From: an uncultured Alphaproteobacteria bacterium
GTDB taxonomy: Bacteria > Pseudomonadota > Alphaproteobacteria > UBA8366 > GCA-2717185
DNA length: 64,000 nucleotides
NCBI GenBank assembly: GCA_943788635.1
Contig: CALSRA010000025.1
Coordinates: 31,628-95,627, forward strand
Direction: 5' to 3'
The first letter of the stretch is position 1. The number at the start of each line of letters is the position of its first letter. The translations under genes and the position numbers were made by a program. This document shows positions 9,102 through 17,714 of the stretch, one piece after another. The notes beneath the pieces were generated by a model. The model worked only from the letters and a program-made list of their open reading frames with translations, was not told the origin of the DNA and did no database searches.

Positions 9102-10111
9102 GCCGCGTTCGGCTGACACTGGCGGAGGTTCGCGACCGCGCCACGCGCGGGCTGGTTCGCGCCGGTATTTCCGATGAAAACGCTGCCGTCATTGCCGATG
9201 TAATGACGACGGCGGAGCGTGACGGCTGCGAATCGCACGGGCTGTTCCGCATGCAGGGCTATTGCGATTGTGTGCAGGCAGGGCGGACCGACGGCAAGGC
9301 CGTGCCGGTCCTGCATGACGATGCGCCGGGGTTGTTGCGGGTCGATGCGATGCATGGTTTCGCCGCGCCGGCCATGATTGCGGGGCGGCAGGTTTTGGCG
9401 GACAAGGCGCGCGAACAGGGCATTGCGGCCATGGCGGTGACCAACGCGCATCATTATGCGGCGCTGTGGTACGACGTCGATGGGCTGGCGGAAGCAGGCC
9501 TGGTCGCGATGGGCTTCGTCAATTCGCAATCCTTCGTCGCGGCCGCCGGTGGCAAACGCAAACTATATGGCACCAACCCGATGGCCTTCGCCTGGCCGCG
9601 TCCGGACGGGCAGCCGCCGATGATCTTTGATCAATCGTCCAGCGCCTCGGCGCGGGGCGAGATACAAATTCACCGGCGCGAAGGCCGCTCGCTTCCCGAA
9701 GGCTGGGCCATCGATCCGGATGGCAACCCGACCACCGACCCCGAAGCCGCACTCGCCGGCGCGCAACTGCCCTTCGGCGGCTACAAGGGCGCGGCCATCG
9801 CGATGATGGTGGAGCTGCTGGCGGTTGGGCTGACCGGTGGGAAGTTCGGCTTTGAAAGCCATGCTGAAGGCCATACCGATGGTGGCCCATCGGAAGGCGG
9901 GCAACTGCTGATCGCCATCGACCCGGCCCGCTTTGGCGGCGGGGACGGGGCGCTCGCCCATGCGGAACTGCTGTTCCAGGAAATCCTGTCGGAAGAAGGC
10001 ACACGACTGCCCTCTACCCGGCGCTATGAAATGCGGGCGCGCACGCCGACTGAGGGCATCACCATCCCACAATCGCTGGACGACACGATCCGGGAACTCT
10101 GTGGCGAGTAG
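9098..10111 (+). CDS. Malate/L-lactate dehydrogenase family (Ldh_2) oxidoreductase
   Basis: The 337-residue protein belongs to the Ldh_2 (YlbC/AllD/ComC) NAD(P)-dependent oxidoreductases, which act on hydroxy- or imino-acids such as malate, sulfolactate, ureidoglycolate or delta-pyrroline carboxylate. Visible blocks are ERDGCESHGLFRMQGY with the catalytic His, NAHHYAALWY, YGTNPMAFAWP, and PFGGYKGAAIAMMVELL near the cofactor site. The GTG start lies inside the stop of the preceding glyoxalase II-like gene, indicating coupling. A physiological link (lactoylglutathione hydrolysis followed by oxidation of the hydroxyacid) is inference only. Length is normal. Confidence 0.88.
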   Translation: MSRVRLTLAEVRDRATRGLVRAGISDENAAVIADVMTTAERDGCESHGLFRMQGYCDCVQAGRTDGKAVPVLHDDAPGLLRVDAMHGFAAPAMIAGRQVLADKAREQGIAAMAVTNAHHYAALWYDVDGLAEAGLVAMGFVNSQSFVAAAGGKRKLYGTNPMAFAWPRPDGQPPMIFDQSSSASARGEIQIHRREGRSLPEGWAIDPDGNPTTDPEAALAGAQLPFGGYKGAAIAMMVELLAVGLTGGKFGFESHAEGHTDGGPSEGGQLLIAIDPARFGGGDGALAHAELLFQEILSEEGTRLPSTRRYEMRARTPTEGITIPQSLDDTIRELCGE

Positions 10112-10177
10112 CGTGCGTTTCGACGAAAGGGATTCGACAGCCGCGTCGGTGTCGGTTGCAGATCAAGGTATCTGAAG

Positions 10178-11416
10178 ATGGACGATGTGAGCAGGGAGGC
10201 GGAACACGAACTGCTGCTTCTGTGCACCCAGGCGCCGTTTGACGAGGGCTCACTCGCCCGTATCGAAGACCTGCTTGATGCGGCAGTCGACTGGACATAT
10301 CTGGTTGAGACATCCATCGCGCATGCGGTAACGCCGATGCTTTGTCGCGCGCTGGACATGGTTCGACCGGCGCTGGTTCCCGTCGATGTTCTTGCCGCTG
10401 CGAAAACGCGTCTTGCGGAAAACCGTATTCATAACGGGGCGCTGACGACGGAACTTCTGCGGATTCTCGACGCCCTTGATAACGCCGGGATAAGCGCAAT
10501 TCCGTTCAAGGGACCGGCGCTTGCCGAAATCTGTTACGGGGATTCTGGCCTTCGGTCCTACCGGGACCTGGATTTCCTTGTTGCAAAGGATGCCGCCGCC
10601 GAAACTGTAACGGTGCTGCGCGGGCTTGGGTATACGGGAACAGGACAGATTTCCAGCAAGCAGCAGGATTTCGAACTAAGCCCGCGTCAGGACGCGGCAC
10701 TATGGCATTACGCGGGCGAGTACCTGTTTTTCCATACGCTAAAAGAGGTGGCGATAGAGCCGCATTGGGCATTCGTGCCACCGACCCTTGGCCTGGATCT
10801 CGACTACGAAGGCATTCGGGAGAGGGCGCGGCATGGCGTGCTAATGGGGCGCACCGTTCGGATGCTGAGCCCGGAAGACACGGTCTTCGGCCTGGCCCTG
10901 CATGGGGCAAAGGAATACTGGTCCCGCCTGCAATGGATCGCCGACCTGGACCGCGCCATGAAACACGAAGCGGCACTGGACTGGGATATGTTGCTGGCGG
11001 GCTGCCGACGGTCCGGCACCTTGCGGATCCTGTTGGTCGGGCTGCAACTCGTGCGGACTGCGTTTGGCACCGATCTGGATGCACGTGCCGCTTCGGCGAT
11101 CAAGGGTGATCCTGCTGTACAGCGACTGGCCGGGCGACGGTTCGCCGCGCTGTTCGACGATGACGCCGCCCGTCATTCGAACGCCGTATTATCGGCGGAG
11201 TGGCTGTCGTTACTGCCTGGTTTCCATAATAAACTCAAATACGTCTTCAGGACGGCGATAACGCCACGGGTCCAGCACTTCGAAGGCTTCCCGCTGCCCG
11301 ATTGCCTGTTCCCGGCCTATTATGCCGTCAAGCCTGCGCATGACTATATTGCCCTCCCGATATGGCTGCTCGCCGATAAACTGGGCGTCAGGCGAGGCGG
11401 ACATCGGAAGTCATAA
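10178..11416 (+). CDS. Nucleotidyltransferase-family protein of peptide-modification loci (NTP_transf_5)
   Basis: The 412-residue protein matches the uncharacterised nucleotidyltransferase family NTP_transf_5. The polymerase-beta-like catalytic pattern is visible as FKGPALAEICYGDSGLRSYRDLDFLV, with the DLD pair at roughly residues 129-131. It is followed by the usual EPHWAF and ALHGAKEYWSRLQWIADLDR blocks. Members often sit beside HPr-kinase-like and PqqD-like genes, and homologues occur in lasso-peptide clusters with precursor kinases. Here it precedes the Tat-signal peptide gene and the GT-PqqD-HprK fusion, so I infer it belongs to the same peptide-modifying system. The transferred group and target are unknown. 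Confidence 0.82.
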   Translation: MDDVSREAEHELLLLCTQAPFDEGSLARIEDLLDAAVDWTYLVETSIAHAVTPMLCRALDMVRPALVPVDVLAAAKTRLAENRIHNGALTTELLRILDALDNAGISAIPFKGPALAEICYGDSGLRSYRDLDFLVAKDAAAETVTVLRGLGYTGTGQISSKQQDFELSPRQDAALWHYAGEYLFFHTLKEVAIEPHWAFVPPTLGLDLDYEGIRERARHGVLMGRTVRMLSPEDTVFGLALHGAKEYWSRLQWIADLDRAMKHEAALDWDMLLAGCRRSGTLRILLVGLQLVRTAFGTDLDARAASAIKGDPAVQRLAGRRFAALFDDDAARHSNAVLSAEWLSLLPGFHNKLKYVFRTAITPRVQHFEGFPLPDCLFPAYYAVKPAHDYIALPIWLLADKLGVRRGGHRKS

Positions 11417-11456
11417 GGGGCAGCAATACGATCGTGGTTTCTGGCGACGACGAACC

Positions 11457-11655
11457 GTGTCGGAATATTTTACATTTGTTCCAGTGTTGGTCGTGTGTGG
11501 AAAAAAGCGCAGAAAACGTGGGCGTTTCGGCGCGCTCCTCTTTTTTCACTCAAGGGGAATTCAGTTTTTAGTGTCGGAATTCCTTACATTTGCGGGTTCG
11601 GGAAATTTCCAACTCATTGAAATAACTAAAACATATTTCTGGTACGGTACTTGAA
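11457..11655 (+). promoter_or_regulatory. Direct repeats and sigma-54-like element upstream of the peptide gene
   Basis: The 327-base gap 11417-11743 is AT-rich and has no convincing gene. It holds two 22-base direct repeats, 11457-11478 and 11571-11592: GTGTCGGAAT, four variable bases, TACATTTG (19 of 22 positions equal). About 50 bases further, at 11640-11655, TGGTACG-N4-TTGAA resembles a -24/-12 sigma-54 promoter, although the -12 GC is GA. The spacing suits enhancer-binding sites upstream of a sigma-54 promoter for the small peptide gene at 11744. The role is inferred. Confidence 0.45.
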
Positions 11656-11743
11656 TACCGGTTGGTGAACCTTGCAGATCCGGAATATGGGCTATAAGGG
11701 GGAATATTGAACTTAATGGCTGGGATCAGCCTTGGGAGGAAAA

Positions 11744-11953
11744 ATGGCCGGGAACGACGAAAAAATCCTGAAAGAAGAAGCGCAGGCACGGCGCAAATTT
11801 TTGAAAACGGCAGCTGTCGTTGGTGCGACCGCCCCGGCGGCGGCATTGCTGATGTCGGCGAAGCCGGCGCATGCCCAGGCGCAGTATCTCGGCGGCACGA
11901 CGACCTCGTTCCCGACGACGACGACTACTACACCGCCGCCGTTTACGCAGTAG
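11744..11953 (+). CDS. Tat-signal small peptide with Thr/Pro-rich tail, candidate modified precursor
   Basis: This 69-residue protein starts at an ATG with GGGAGGA just upstream. Residues 16-21 (RRKFLK) form a near-canonical twin-arginine motif, followed by a hydrophobic stretch and an AHA cleavage site at 42-44. The predicted exported remainder, residues 45-69, is only 25 residues: QAQYLGG, then TTTSFPTTTTTTPPPFTQ, with ten Thr and one Ser. It lies directly before the gene for a GlcNAc-transferase/PqqD/HPr-kinase fusion. I infer that it is the substrate, with the Thr run O-glycosylated or phosphorylated. It is too short and simple to be an enzyme. Alternative: an unrelated small exported protein. 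No database match was available. Confidence 0.75.
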   Translation: MAGNDEKILKEEAQARRKFLKTAAVVGATAPAAALLMSAKPAHAQAQYLGGTTTSFPTTTTTTPPPFTQ

Positions 11954-11967
11954 TCCTGAGCGTTTCT

Positions 11968-12022
11968 GGGGCTCGCCTCTGAATCCGTACACGGCTCAAT
12001 CGATCAGCGTGACGCGAGCCCC
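11968..12022 (+). promoter_or_regulatory. Intercistronic hairpin between peptide gene and modifying enzyme
   Basis: A perfect 9-base inverted repeat (GGGGCTCGC at 11968-11976, GCGAGCCCC at 12014-12022) encloses 37 bases and ends 15 bases before the fusion-gene start. There is no T-tract, so it is not a classic terminator. It could protect the 3' end of the peptide mRNA or lower enzyme translation, as expected where a precursor must outnumber its modifying enzyme. Confidence 0.4.
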
Positions 12023-12037
12023 GAGATTGCCTGGATC

Positions 12038-14242
12038 ATGAATCATCCGCGCATCTTCGTTCAGATCGCGAGCTATCGCGATCCCGAATGCCAATGGACC
12101 ATTAAAGACCTGTTCGCCAGGGCCAAATACCCTGACCGTGTCTTTGTTGGCGTTTGTGCACAATTCGGACCCGAAGACGACGCCGACTGTTTTGAGGTCG
12201 TGACGCGGCCCGATCAGGTGCGCGTCGTGGAATTCCATGCAGACGAAAGTCGCGGCCTCGGCTGGGCGCGGCATCAGGCCTGGACGCTTTGGCAGGATGA
12301 AGAATTTATCCTGCAGATCGATAGCCACATGCGGTTCGTCGATGATTGGGACGCCCGGATGATCGACATGCTCGGTCAGTGTGACTCACCGCAGGCCATC
12401 CTGAGCGCCTATCCTCCAGGTTACGAACCGCCGGATATCTTGCTCAGTGAAGACGTCACGAAACATTTTTGCAGGGAATTTCTCGACAATGGCGTCGTGA
12501 CCCTGGGGGCAGGCGGTACAACGGAGCTCGAGGCGGCGACGGCACCATCGCCGAGTGCTTTTGTCGCCGGCGGATTTCTGTTTGCGCCATCACGCGCCAT
12601 CACACAGGTGCCTCACGATCCGCATGTCTTTTTCTGGGGAGAGGAAATTTCGCGGGCTGTGCGGCTTTGGACCAGCGGATGGGACCTTTTCGCGCCGCAT
12701 GAAGTGCTGATTTATCACTATTACGGGATGCGCGATAAAAACCGCCGGCGTAATGTGGGGCATCCCGATGCCGGAAAACTCGAAAAATTGACCACGGAAC
12801 GGGTGAAGCATTACCTGGGCATCGCCGAAACCGAGAACCCGGCGGCGCTGGTCGACATCGAAAAATACGGGCTTGGCCGGGAAAGGCCGCTTGCGGATTA
12901 TGAGGCGTTTAGCGGGTTGAACTTCGGCGCCCGCACCATCGCCCGCTATGCCAAGATATGGCCCTTCTATCTGACGGAAGAGGCCGCGAATGCGCGCGAC
13001 GATTTGCGCCTGAATCCGGCTTTGGCCGAATCTGCCCAGGCCTATGTGGTTGAAGACAGTGGTGTCGTTTTCTATGAGCCCGCGCAGGAAATCTATCACC
13101 TGAACCGTGCGGCCATGTTCATCTGGTGCAGTCTGGAAGATGATCAGCCACAGGCGGATATTGTGCGCCTGCTTGCTGCCTCGCTTGGCGTTTCGGAAGA
13201 CCGCGCCGACAAGGTTTTGACCCAAACATTACAACATTGGTGGGATATCGGCCTGCTCGCCAGCAGTCCGCAGATGGGGCCATCGGAGACGCTGGCCTTG
13301 CTGAATCATTTGAACCTGCGGCCCTGGGCGGACACGGATGATTATCCCGAAGCACCCGCGGCAAACAGGGCGCAACAGCGGTTCTACCGTCTGATGAACG
13401 CCACGGTCCGGGTGTGTTACGAAACAGCGGCGCAGGAGGCGATTATCCATCCGATTGTCGCGCATCTGGAAACCGGCGCGCCGCCGGCGGATTTCGACAG
13501 CACGGTTTCGGTCGTCCAGCACAAGCAGGAATATTTCGTCTATCAGGACGACGAACCGCGTAATCGCTGTCTCGATATATCCGGGCTGGGCCCGATTATA
13601 AAAAGCCTGATCCTGCAAGCCGGGGTGAACAGCCAGGACTATTTCATGTGCATCCATGCCGGTGTCGTGACGGATGGCCGGACCTGTATTCTCATCCCCG
13701 GCGAGTCCGGCCGTGGCAAGTCGTCCCTGACGGCGGCGCTGGTCAAGGCGGGCTATACCTATTGTTCGGATGAAATTGCGCTTCTTGCCGAAAATTCCTT
13801 CGAGGTAACAGCACCGCATATCGCTATGTGTATCAAGGATTCTGGCTTCGATACGATGGCGGCGCTCTTCCCGCAGATATCCGACCTTCCGGTCTATGAC
13901 CGGGAAGACGGTAAGCAGGTTCGCTACTTCCTGCCGGGGGATGGGCGAACCGCTGACCAGGCGGGCGCAGCGATGCCGGTGCAACGCATTGTTTTCCCGC
14001 GTTATGACCCGGATCAGCCGCCCGGTCTCACAAGGATGGATAAAGCCACGGTCCTGCGCATCATGCTGTCGGAATGCATGGCTATTCCAAAGCATATCGA
14101 TCAGCCCGGCATTGCCCGGTTCGTGCGATGGATCAGGGATGTCGACTGCTTTCAGCTTTCTGTGTCGTCGCTCGACGATGCCGTGACGATGGGTAAACAG
14201 CTGATGTCGGAACACAATGTGTCCGGAATAGATCAACCGTAA
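12038..14242 (+). CDS. Fusion of GT60-type GlcNAc transferase, PqqD-like domain and HPr-kinase-like domain
   Basis: The 734-residue protein has three parts. Residues 1-310 match the GlcNAc family of glycosyltransferases (CAZy GT60, the Skp1 GnT1 type): IFVQIASYRDPEC (6-18), VGVCAQ, WARHQAW, and QIDSHMRF (93-100) with the DxD-like DSH at 95-97. Residues 333-405 form a PqqD-like domain (YHLNRAAMFIW), known to bind leader peptides of ribosomal peptides. Residues 530-734 resemble HPr kinase, with Walker A GESGRGKSS (555-563) and CSDE (576-579). All key motifs look intact. Together with the upstream Thr-rich Tat peptide it suggests one polypeptide that recognises, glycosylates and perhaps phosphorylates a precursor. 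Individual families are known; this combination and the substrate are inference. Confidence 0.88.
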   Translation: MNHPRIFVQIASYRDPECQWTIKDLFARAKYPDRVFVGVCAQFGPEDDADCFEVVTRPDQVRVVEFHADESRGLGWARHQAWTLWQDEEFILQIDSHMRFVDDWDARMIDMLGQCDSPQAILSAYPPGYEPPDILLSEDVTKHFCREFLDNGVVTLGAGGTTELEAATAPSPSAFVAGGFLFAPSRAITQVPHDPHVFFWGEEISRAVRLWTSGWDLFAPHEVLIYHYYGMRDKNRRRNVGHPDAGKLEKLTTERVKHYLGIAETENPAALVDIEKYGLGRERPLADYEAFSGLNFGARTIARYAKIWPFYLTEEAANARDDLRLNPALAESAQAYVVEDSGVVFYEPAQEIYHLNRAAMFIWCSLEDDQPQADIVRLLAASLGVSEDRADKVLTQTLQHWWDIGLLASSPQMGPSETLALLNHLNLRPWADTDDYPEAPAANRAQQRFYRLMNATVRVCYETAAQEAIIHPIVAHLETGAPPADFDSTVSVVQHKQEYFVYQDDEPRNRCLDISGLGPIIKSLILQAGVNSQDYFMCIHAGVVTDGRTCILIPGESGRGKSSLTAALVKAGYTYCSDEIALLAENSFEVTAPHIAMCIKDSGFDTMAALFPQISDLPVYDREDGKQVRYFLPGDGRTADQAGAAMPVQRIVFPRYDPDQPPGLTRMDKATVLRIMLSECMAIPKHIDQPGIARFVRWIRDVDCFQLSVSSLDDAVTMGKQLMSEHNVSGIDQP

Positions 14243-14348
14243 AACGCCGTTTATTCGTCAAAAAAGGCGTATTTTGGTTTACTTGTGCCATTTTTAGAGA
14301 CCGCACTGGAATTGCGGGATTAACCAACACGAAACCAGGAGGGTCGAT

Positions 14349-14786
14349 ATGGCTGCCAAGCTCTTAATTGGACTGGATGGAAGCGGCTCGGGGAGCCGTG
14401 CTGTCGATTACGCCAAAAAACTAGCGTTACTGATTGGTAACTGTGAACTGATTGTCGTCTACATCATCGAGTGGTCAACGTATTCGTTTCAATCCGCTGA
14501 AGAAAACGCCGTTCGACACAAGCGTCGCGAAGAAGAAATCGAAGCCGCGACATCCCGGCTGGTAAACCCGGCGGTCGAAGCGCTGAAAGCTGAAGGGTTC
14601 AGCGCCCGGGGTATCGTCAAGCATGGCGATGTCGCCGACCTGCTGGACAAGACCGCCGTCGCTGAAAAAGCTGACCAGATTATCGTTTCCCGAACCTCCG
14701 ACGGTGGCATTGTGGAACGTGTCTTTGGCTCTGCAACGGCAAGCCTGGTCATGCATGCCTGTGTTCCTGTCACTGTTGTCGGATGA
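14349..14786 (+). CDS. Universal stress protein (UspA family)
   Basis: The 145-residue single-domain protein opens with [19 protein letters not shown], the UspA strand 1 and acidic loop. It closes with [31 protein letters not shown], matching the G-x2-G-x9-G-S/T pattern of ATP-binding family members. It is therefore probably an ATP-binding cytosolic stress protein. AGGAGGG lies seven bases before the ATG. The alanine symporter gene begins ten bases downstream, so the two are probably one transcript, a common pairing of Usp proteins with membrane transporters. Expression is likely growth-phase or stress dependent, but no specific regulator site was recognised. Confidence 0.9.
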   Translation: MAAKLLIGLDGSGSGSRAVDYAKKLALLIGNCELIVVYIIEWSTYSFQSAEENAVRHKRREEEIEAATSRLVNPAVEALKAEGFSARGIVKHGDVADLLDKTAVAEKADQIIVSRTSDGGIVERVFGSATASLVMHACVPVTVVG

Positions 14787-14796
14787 GGGGGCTGAA

Positions 14797-16338
14797 ATGA
14801 AACATATAATCCTCAAGGCACTCACAACTTTGGTCTTTAGCTCGACTGCGGCGTTTGCGCAGGAAGCCAAGGGCATTGACGAAACGGTCAATGAGGTCTT
14901 TGCATCGGTTACCGGCCCGTTTGTCAGTCTGATTTTTGCGCCCTTGCCGGGCACCAGTTTTCCCTGGATCGTGATGTGGCTGGTCGTTGCGGCCTCTCTT
15001 TTCACCGTCTATTTCGGATTTATCCAGTTCAGGGCCTTCCGTCATTCCATACAGCTTGTAAGAGGCGATTATTCCGATCTGGATGACGCTGGCGAAGTCA
15101 GTCATTTTCAGGCGCTGACAACGGCGCTTTCCGGGACCGTCGGCTTGGGAAATATTGCCGGTGTCGCGGTTGCGGTCGGCATTGGCGGGCCGGGGGCGAC
15201 CTTCTGGATGGTCCTTGCCGGGCTGCTGGGCATGGCCTCGAAATTCACCGAATGTACCCTGGGCGTCAAATACCGGAACGAATATCCCGATGGCACCGTC
15301 TCCGGCGGTCCGATGTATTACATCTCCAAAGGCTTTGCCGAACGCGGTGTTCCCGGCGGCCGCATCCTCGCCGTCGTATTTGCCGTGTTCTGTATTCTGG
15401 GCGCTATCGGCGGGGGCAACATGTTCCAGGCCAATCAGGCGCATGCCCAGATTTCCGGCATCACCGGGGACTATCCGGGCTGGATTACCGGGCTTGTCTT
15501 TGCTGCGGTGGTGTTTGCGGTCATCGTTGGCGGGATCAAATCAATTGCGCGGGTGACGGAAAAGGTCGTCCCTTTCATGGGCATCCTGTACGTCCTGGCG
15601 GCGCTCATCATTATCCTGGTCAATTACGACAAGATCGGCTGGGCGGTCGGGCAGATCTTTGAAGGTGCCTTTACCGGGCTTGGCATCGCCGGCGGTTTTG
15701 TCGGTGCGTTGATCCAGGGGTTCAAGCGGGCAGCGTTCTCGAATGAAGCCGGTGTCGGTTCCGCTGCCATCGCCCATTCGGCGGTCCGCACGAAAGAGCC
15801 GATTACAGAGGGCTTTGTTTCTCTGCTGGAGCCGTTCATCGATACGGTCGTCATTTGTACGATGACCGCCCTGGTGATCACGATTTCGGGTCAGTTGATG
15901 ATCGACCCGACCAGCGGAAACTATATCCTGGACGGAAATTCGATCCAGACCGTTGGCGTGACCTCCGGCGTTGCGCTTACCTCTGCTGCGTTCGCAACCG
16001 GGTTCAGCTGGTTCCCGTATGTGCTCGCCGTTGCGGTTGTCCTGTTTGCATTCTCCACCATGATTTCCTGGTCCTATTACGGCCTGAAGGCATGGACCTA
16101 TCTGTTCGGGGAATCCAAAAATGCCGAACTGGTCTTCAAGGTCATGTTTTGCGTTTTCGTGGTCATTGGTGCGGCGGCCAATCTGGGTCCGGTCATCGAT
16201 TTCTCGGATGCGGCGATCTTTGCGATGGCCGTCGTCAATATCTCAGCCCTGTATGTGCTGATGCCCATCGTGAAAAGAGAGCTGATATCGTATCAGGCGC
16301 GATTGAAGTCGGGTGAAATCAAGAAGTTCAAAAACTAA
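14797..16338 (+). CDS. Alanine/glycine:cation symporter (AGCS family)
   Basis: The 513-residue membrane protein has the AGCS family pattern. [31 protein letters not shown] is the Na+/substrate signature, followed by [32 protein letters not shown], and about eleven hydrophobic helices. It imports D/L-alanine or glycine with Na+ or H+. The N-terminus looks like a cleavable signal ([11 protein letters not shown]), which some members carry. The start at 14797 follows GAGGGG. It is co-oriented and close to uspA, and a strong terminator follows at 16361. Confidence 0.92.
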   Translation: MKHIILKALTTLVFSSTAAFAQEAKGIDETVNEVFASVTGPFVSLIFAPLPGTSFPWIVMWLVVAASLFTVYFGFIQFRAFRHSIQLVRGDYSDLDDAGEVSHFQALTTALSGTVGLGNIAGVAVAVGIGGPGATFWMVLAGLLGMASKFTECTLGVKYRNEYPDGTVSGGPMYYISKGFAERGVPGGRILAVVFAVFCILGAIGGGNMFQANQAHAQISGITGDYPGWITGLVFAAVVFAVIVGGIKSIARVTEKVVPFMGILYVLAALIIILVNYDKIGWAVGQIFEGAFTGLGIAGGFVGALIQGFKRAAFSNEAGVGSAAIAHSAVRTKEPITEGFVSLLEPFIDTVVICTMTALVITISGQLMIDPTSGNYILDGNSIQTVGVTSGVALTSAAFATGFSWFPYVLAVAVVLFAFSTMISWSYYGLKAWTYLFGESKNAELVFKVMFCVFVVIGAAANLGPVIDFSDAAIFAMAVVNISALYVLMPIVKRELISYQARLKSGEIKKFKN

Positions 16339-16360
16339 AGTTTCCGAACTTCCGGAATAC

Positions 16361-16410
16361 GGGGGCGGTCATTGACGCGGGTTTAAGCGTCCTGGCCGCC
16401 CGCTTTTTTT
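16361..16410 (+). terminator. Rho-independent terminator after the symporter gene
   Basis: A GC-rich hairpin is formed by GGGCGGTCA...TGGCCGCCC, extended internally by GACGC/GCGTC, and is followed directly by seven T. It ends the uspA-symporter transcript just before the convergent MerR gene. Confidence 0.85.
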
Positions 16411-16413
16411 GCA

Positions 16414-17445
16414 CTATGCAGTCGGGCGTAACGCCACCACACCAGCTGTTCGCGCCCGTACTTCGGGTGTGGCGAGGCAGGTGGCGACGGCTTCATAGCC
16501 GGGTGCGCCGGGATAGGGGGAAACCCGTGTCGGCGGGCTGTGGTTGGCGGGGCACAGGATGATGGCTTCGTCGGGACCGACAAGGGACAGGTCCAGAATG
16601 GCGCAGGAGCGTGTCATCAAAAAGAGCGGCCGGGCATCGGGGCCGCGAAGACGCAGGTATGACATCAGCGCTTCCTGCGATGCCTGATCGAGGTCCTGCT
16701 CCACCATATCGACAACCAGGGCCGCTGGACTTTCACTTTCCAGCGCGATGATAAGCGCGCTTAGTGCCACCGATTTCACCGCACCTTCCTCGCGCAGCCA
16801 ACGCGTTGCCTGGATCACGCGCGCCGCCAGTGCTGGATCATCATCAAGCTGGGCCCGCAGGCTGTCCGCATCCTTGCTGGTGCGGTCCATGTCCATGAAT
16901 CCCGCGTCGGGCAGGGCTTCCGCGATGGCCCTGGCGAGCCGCGTCTTGCCGCTGAACAGCGGGCCGATGATGTAGTTCAGGGGCCGTATGTCGCGCAGTT
17001 CGAACCGTTCGCCGCCCCAGGGCCATGGCAGGTCGAAGGCGGCTTTGATTTCGGCATTCGGCTGCACCATCCGCGCAAGCTCGCTGATCCGCGGCGCTTC
17101 CCCCCGGGCGAGGCCGGCCCTGAGTTCGCGAACCCGCGCGACGGTGTCGGCAAGCGCCTGGACGCGGCTTTCGAGGGTTTCCTGATGGGCGGTGAGGGCG
17201 GCTTCAAGGGATTGCGGGTCGCCCTTCAGAACCCGGTCCACCGCGACAAGGCTGAGGCCCAGCGCGCGCAATGCGACGATCTCGGCCGCCCGTTCCATTT
17301 CGACCGGCCCGTAGGTCCGCCAACCGGCCTCGGTCCGGACCGGGGCGAGCAGGCCGCGCTGTTCATACAGGCGCAGCGCCTTGGTGGAGACGCCGAGTTG
17401 CCTGGCGGCTTCCGCCGGGCCGAGGAATTGTCTGGATGGACGCAT
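16414..17445 (-). CDS. MerR-family regulator fused to a P-loop ATPase domain
   Basis: Residues 1-75 form a MerR winged-helix DNA-binding domain (LGPAEAARQLGVSTKALRLYEQRGLL, then GWRTYGPVEMERAAEIVALRALGLSL), followed by a coiled-coil dimerisation helix to about residue 115. The remaining 220 residues are not a standard ligand-binding domain. They contain YIIGPLFSGKTRLARAIAEALP, a Walker A motif, and AALVVDMVEQDLD, a possible Walker B, and so look like a small kinase or ATPase. It is divergent from the nitrile hydratase operon across a 269-base gap, so it may regulate that operon with nucleotide or nitrile/amide signals. Total length is 343 residues. The ATPase role is unproven. Confidence 0.85.
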   Translation of the reverse strand: MRPSRQFLGPAEAARQLGVSTKALRLYEQRGLLAPVRTEAGWRTYGPVEMERAAEIVALRALGLSLVAVDRVLKGDPQSLEAALTAHQETLESRVQALADTVARVRELRAGLARGEAPRISELARMVQPNAEIKAAFDLPWPWGGERFELRDIRPLNYIIGPLFSGKTRLARAIAEALPDAGFMDMDRTSKDADSLRAQLDDDPALAARVIQATRWLREEGAVKSVALSALIIALESESPAALVVDMVEQDLDQASQEALMSYLRLRGPDARPLFLMTRSCAILDLSLVGPDEAIILCPANHSPPTRVSPYPGAPGYEAVATCLATPEVRARTAGVVALRPTA

Positions 17446-17714
17446 GTCATGGCTCCTTGTCAGTTGAATGCCATCCTTATCGGGGCGGCCCCGGGGGCCG
17501 GGTCAAGGGCGTATTTTGTAATGCGCATCGTGATAGCCGGCTATCCGGTGTGGCGCGAAGGGGCTGGTTTCGACGCAGGCTTGAGATGTTGGTATTATGT
17601 CTCCAGTATATCGATCCGATTAAGCAGAGAGTGTCTCCTTAGTCGCAATAATTGCACGGCGCTAAGGGATGTTTCTCCGATGAAGCCACGACGCAAGATT
17701 TAGATGGGGCCGCA

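Noticed and set aside
14241..14277. Terminator after the fusion gene (ACGCC...GGCGT with A/T runs)
   Set aside because: The stem is only five base pairs with a long loop, too weak to list.
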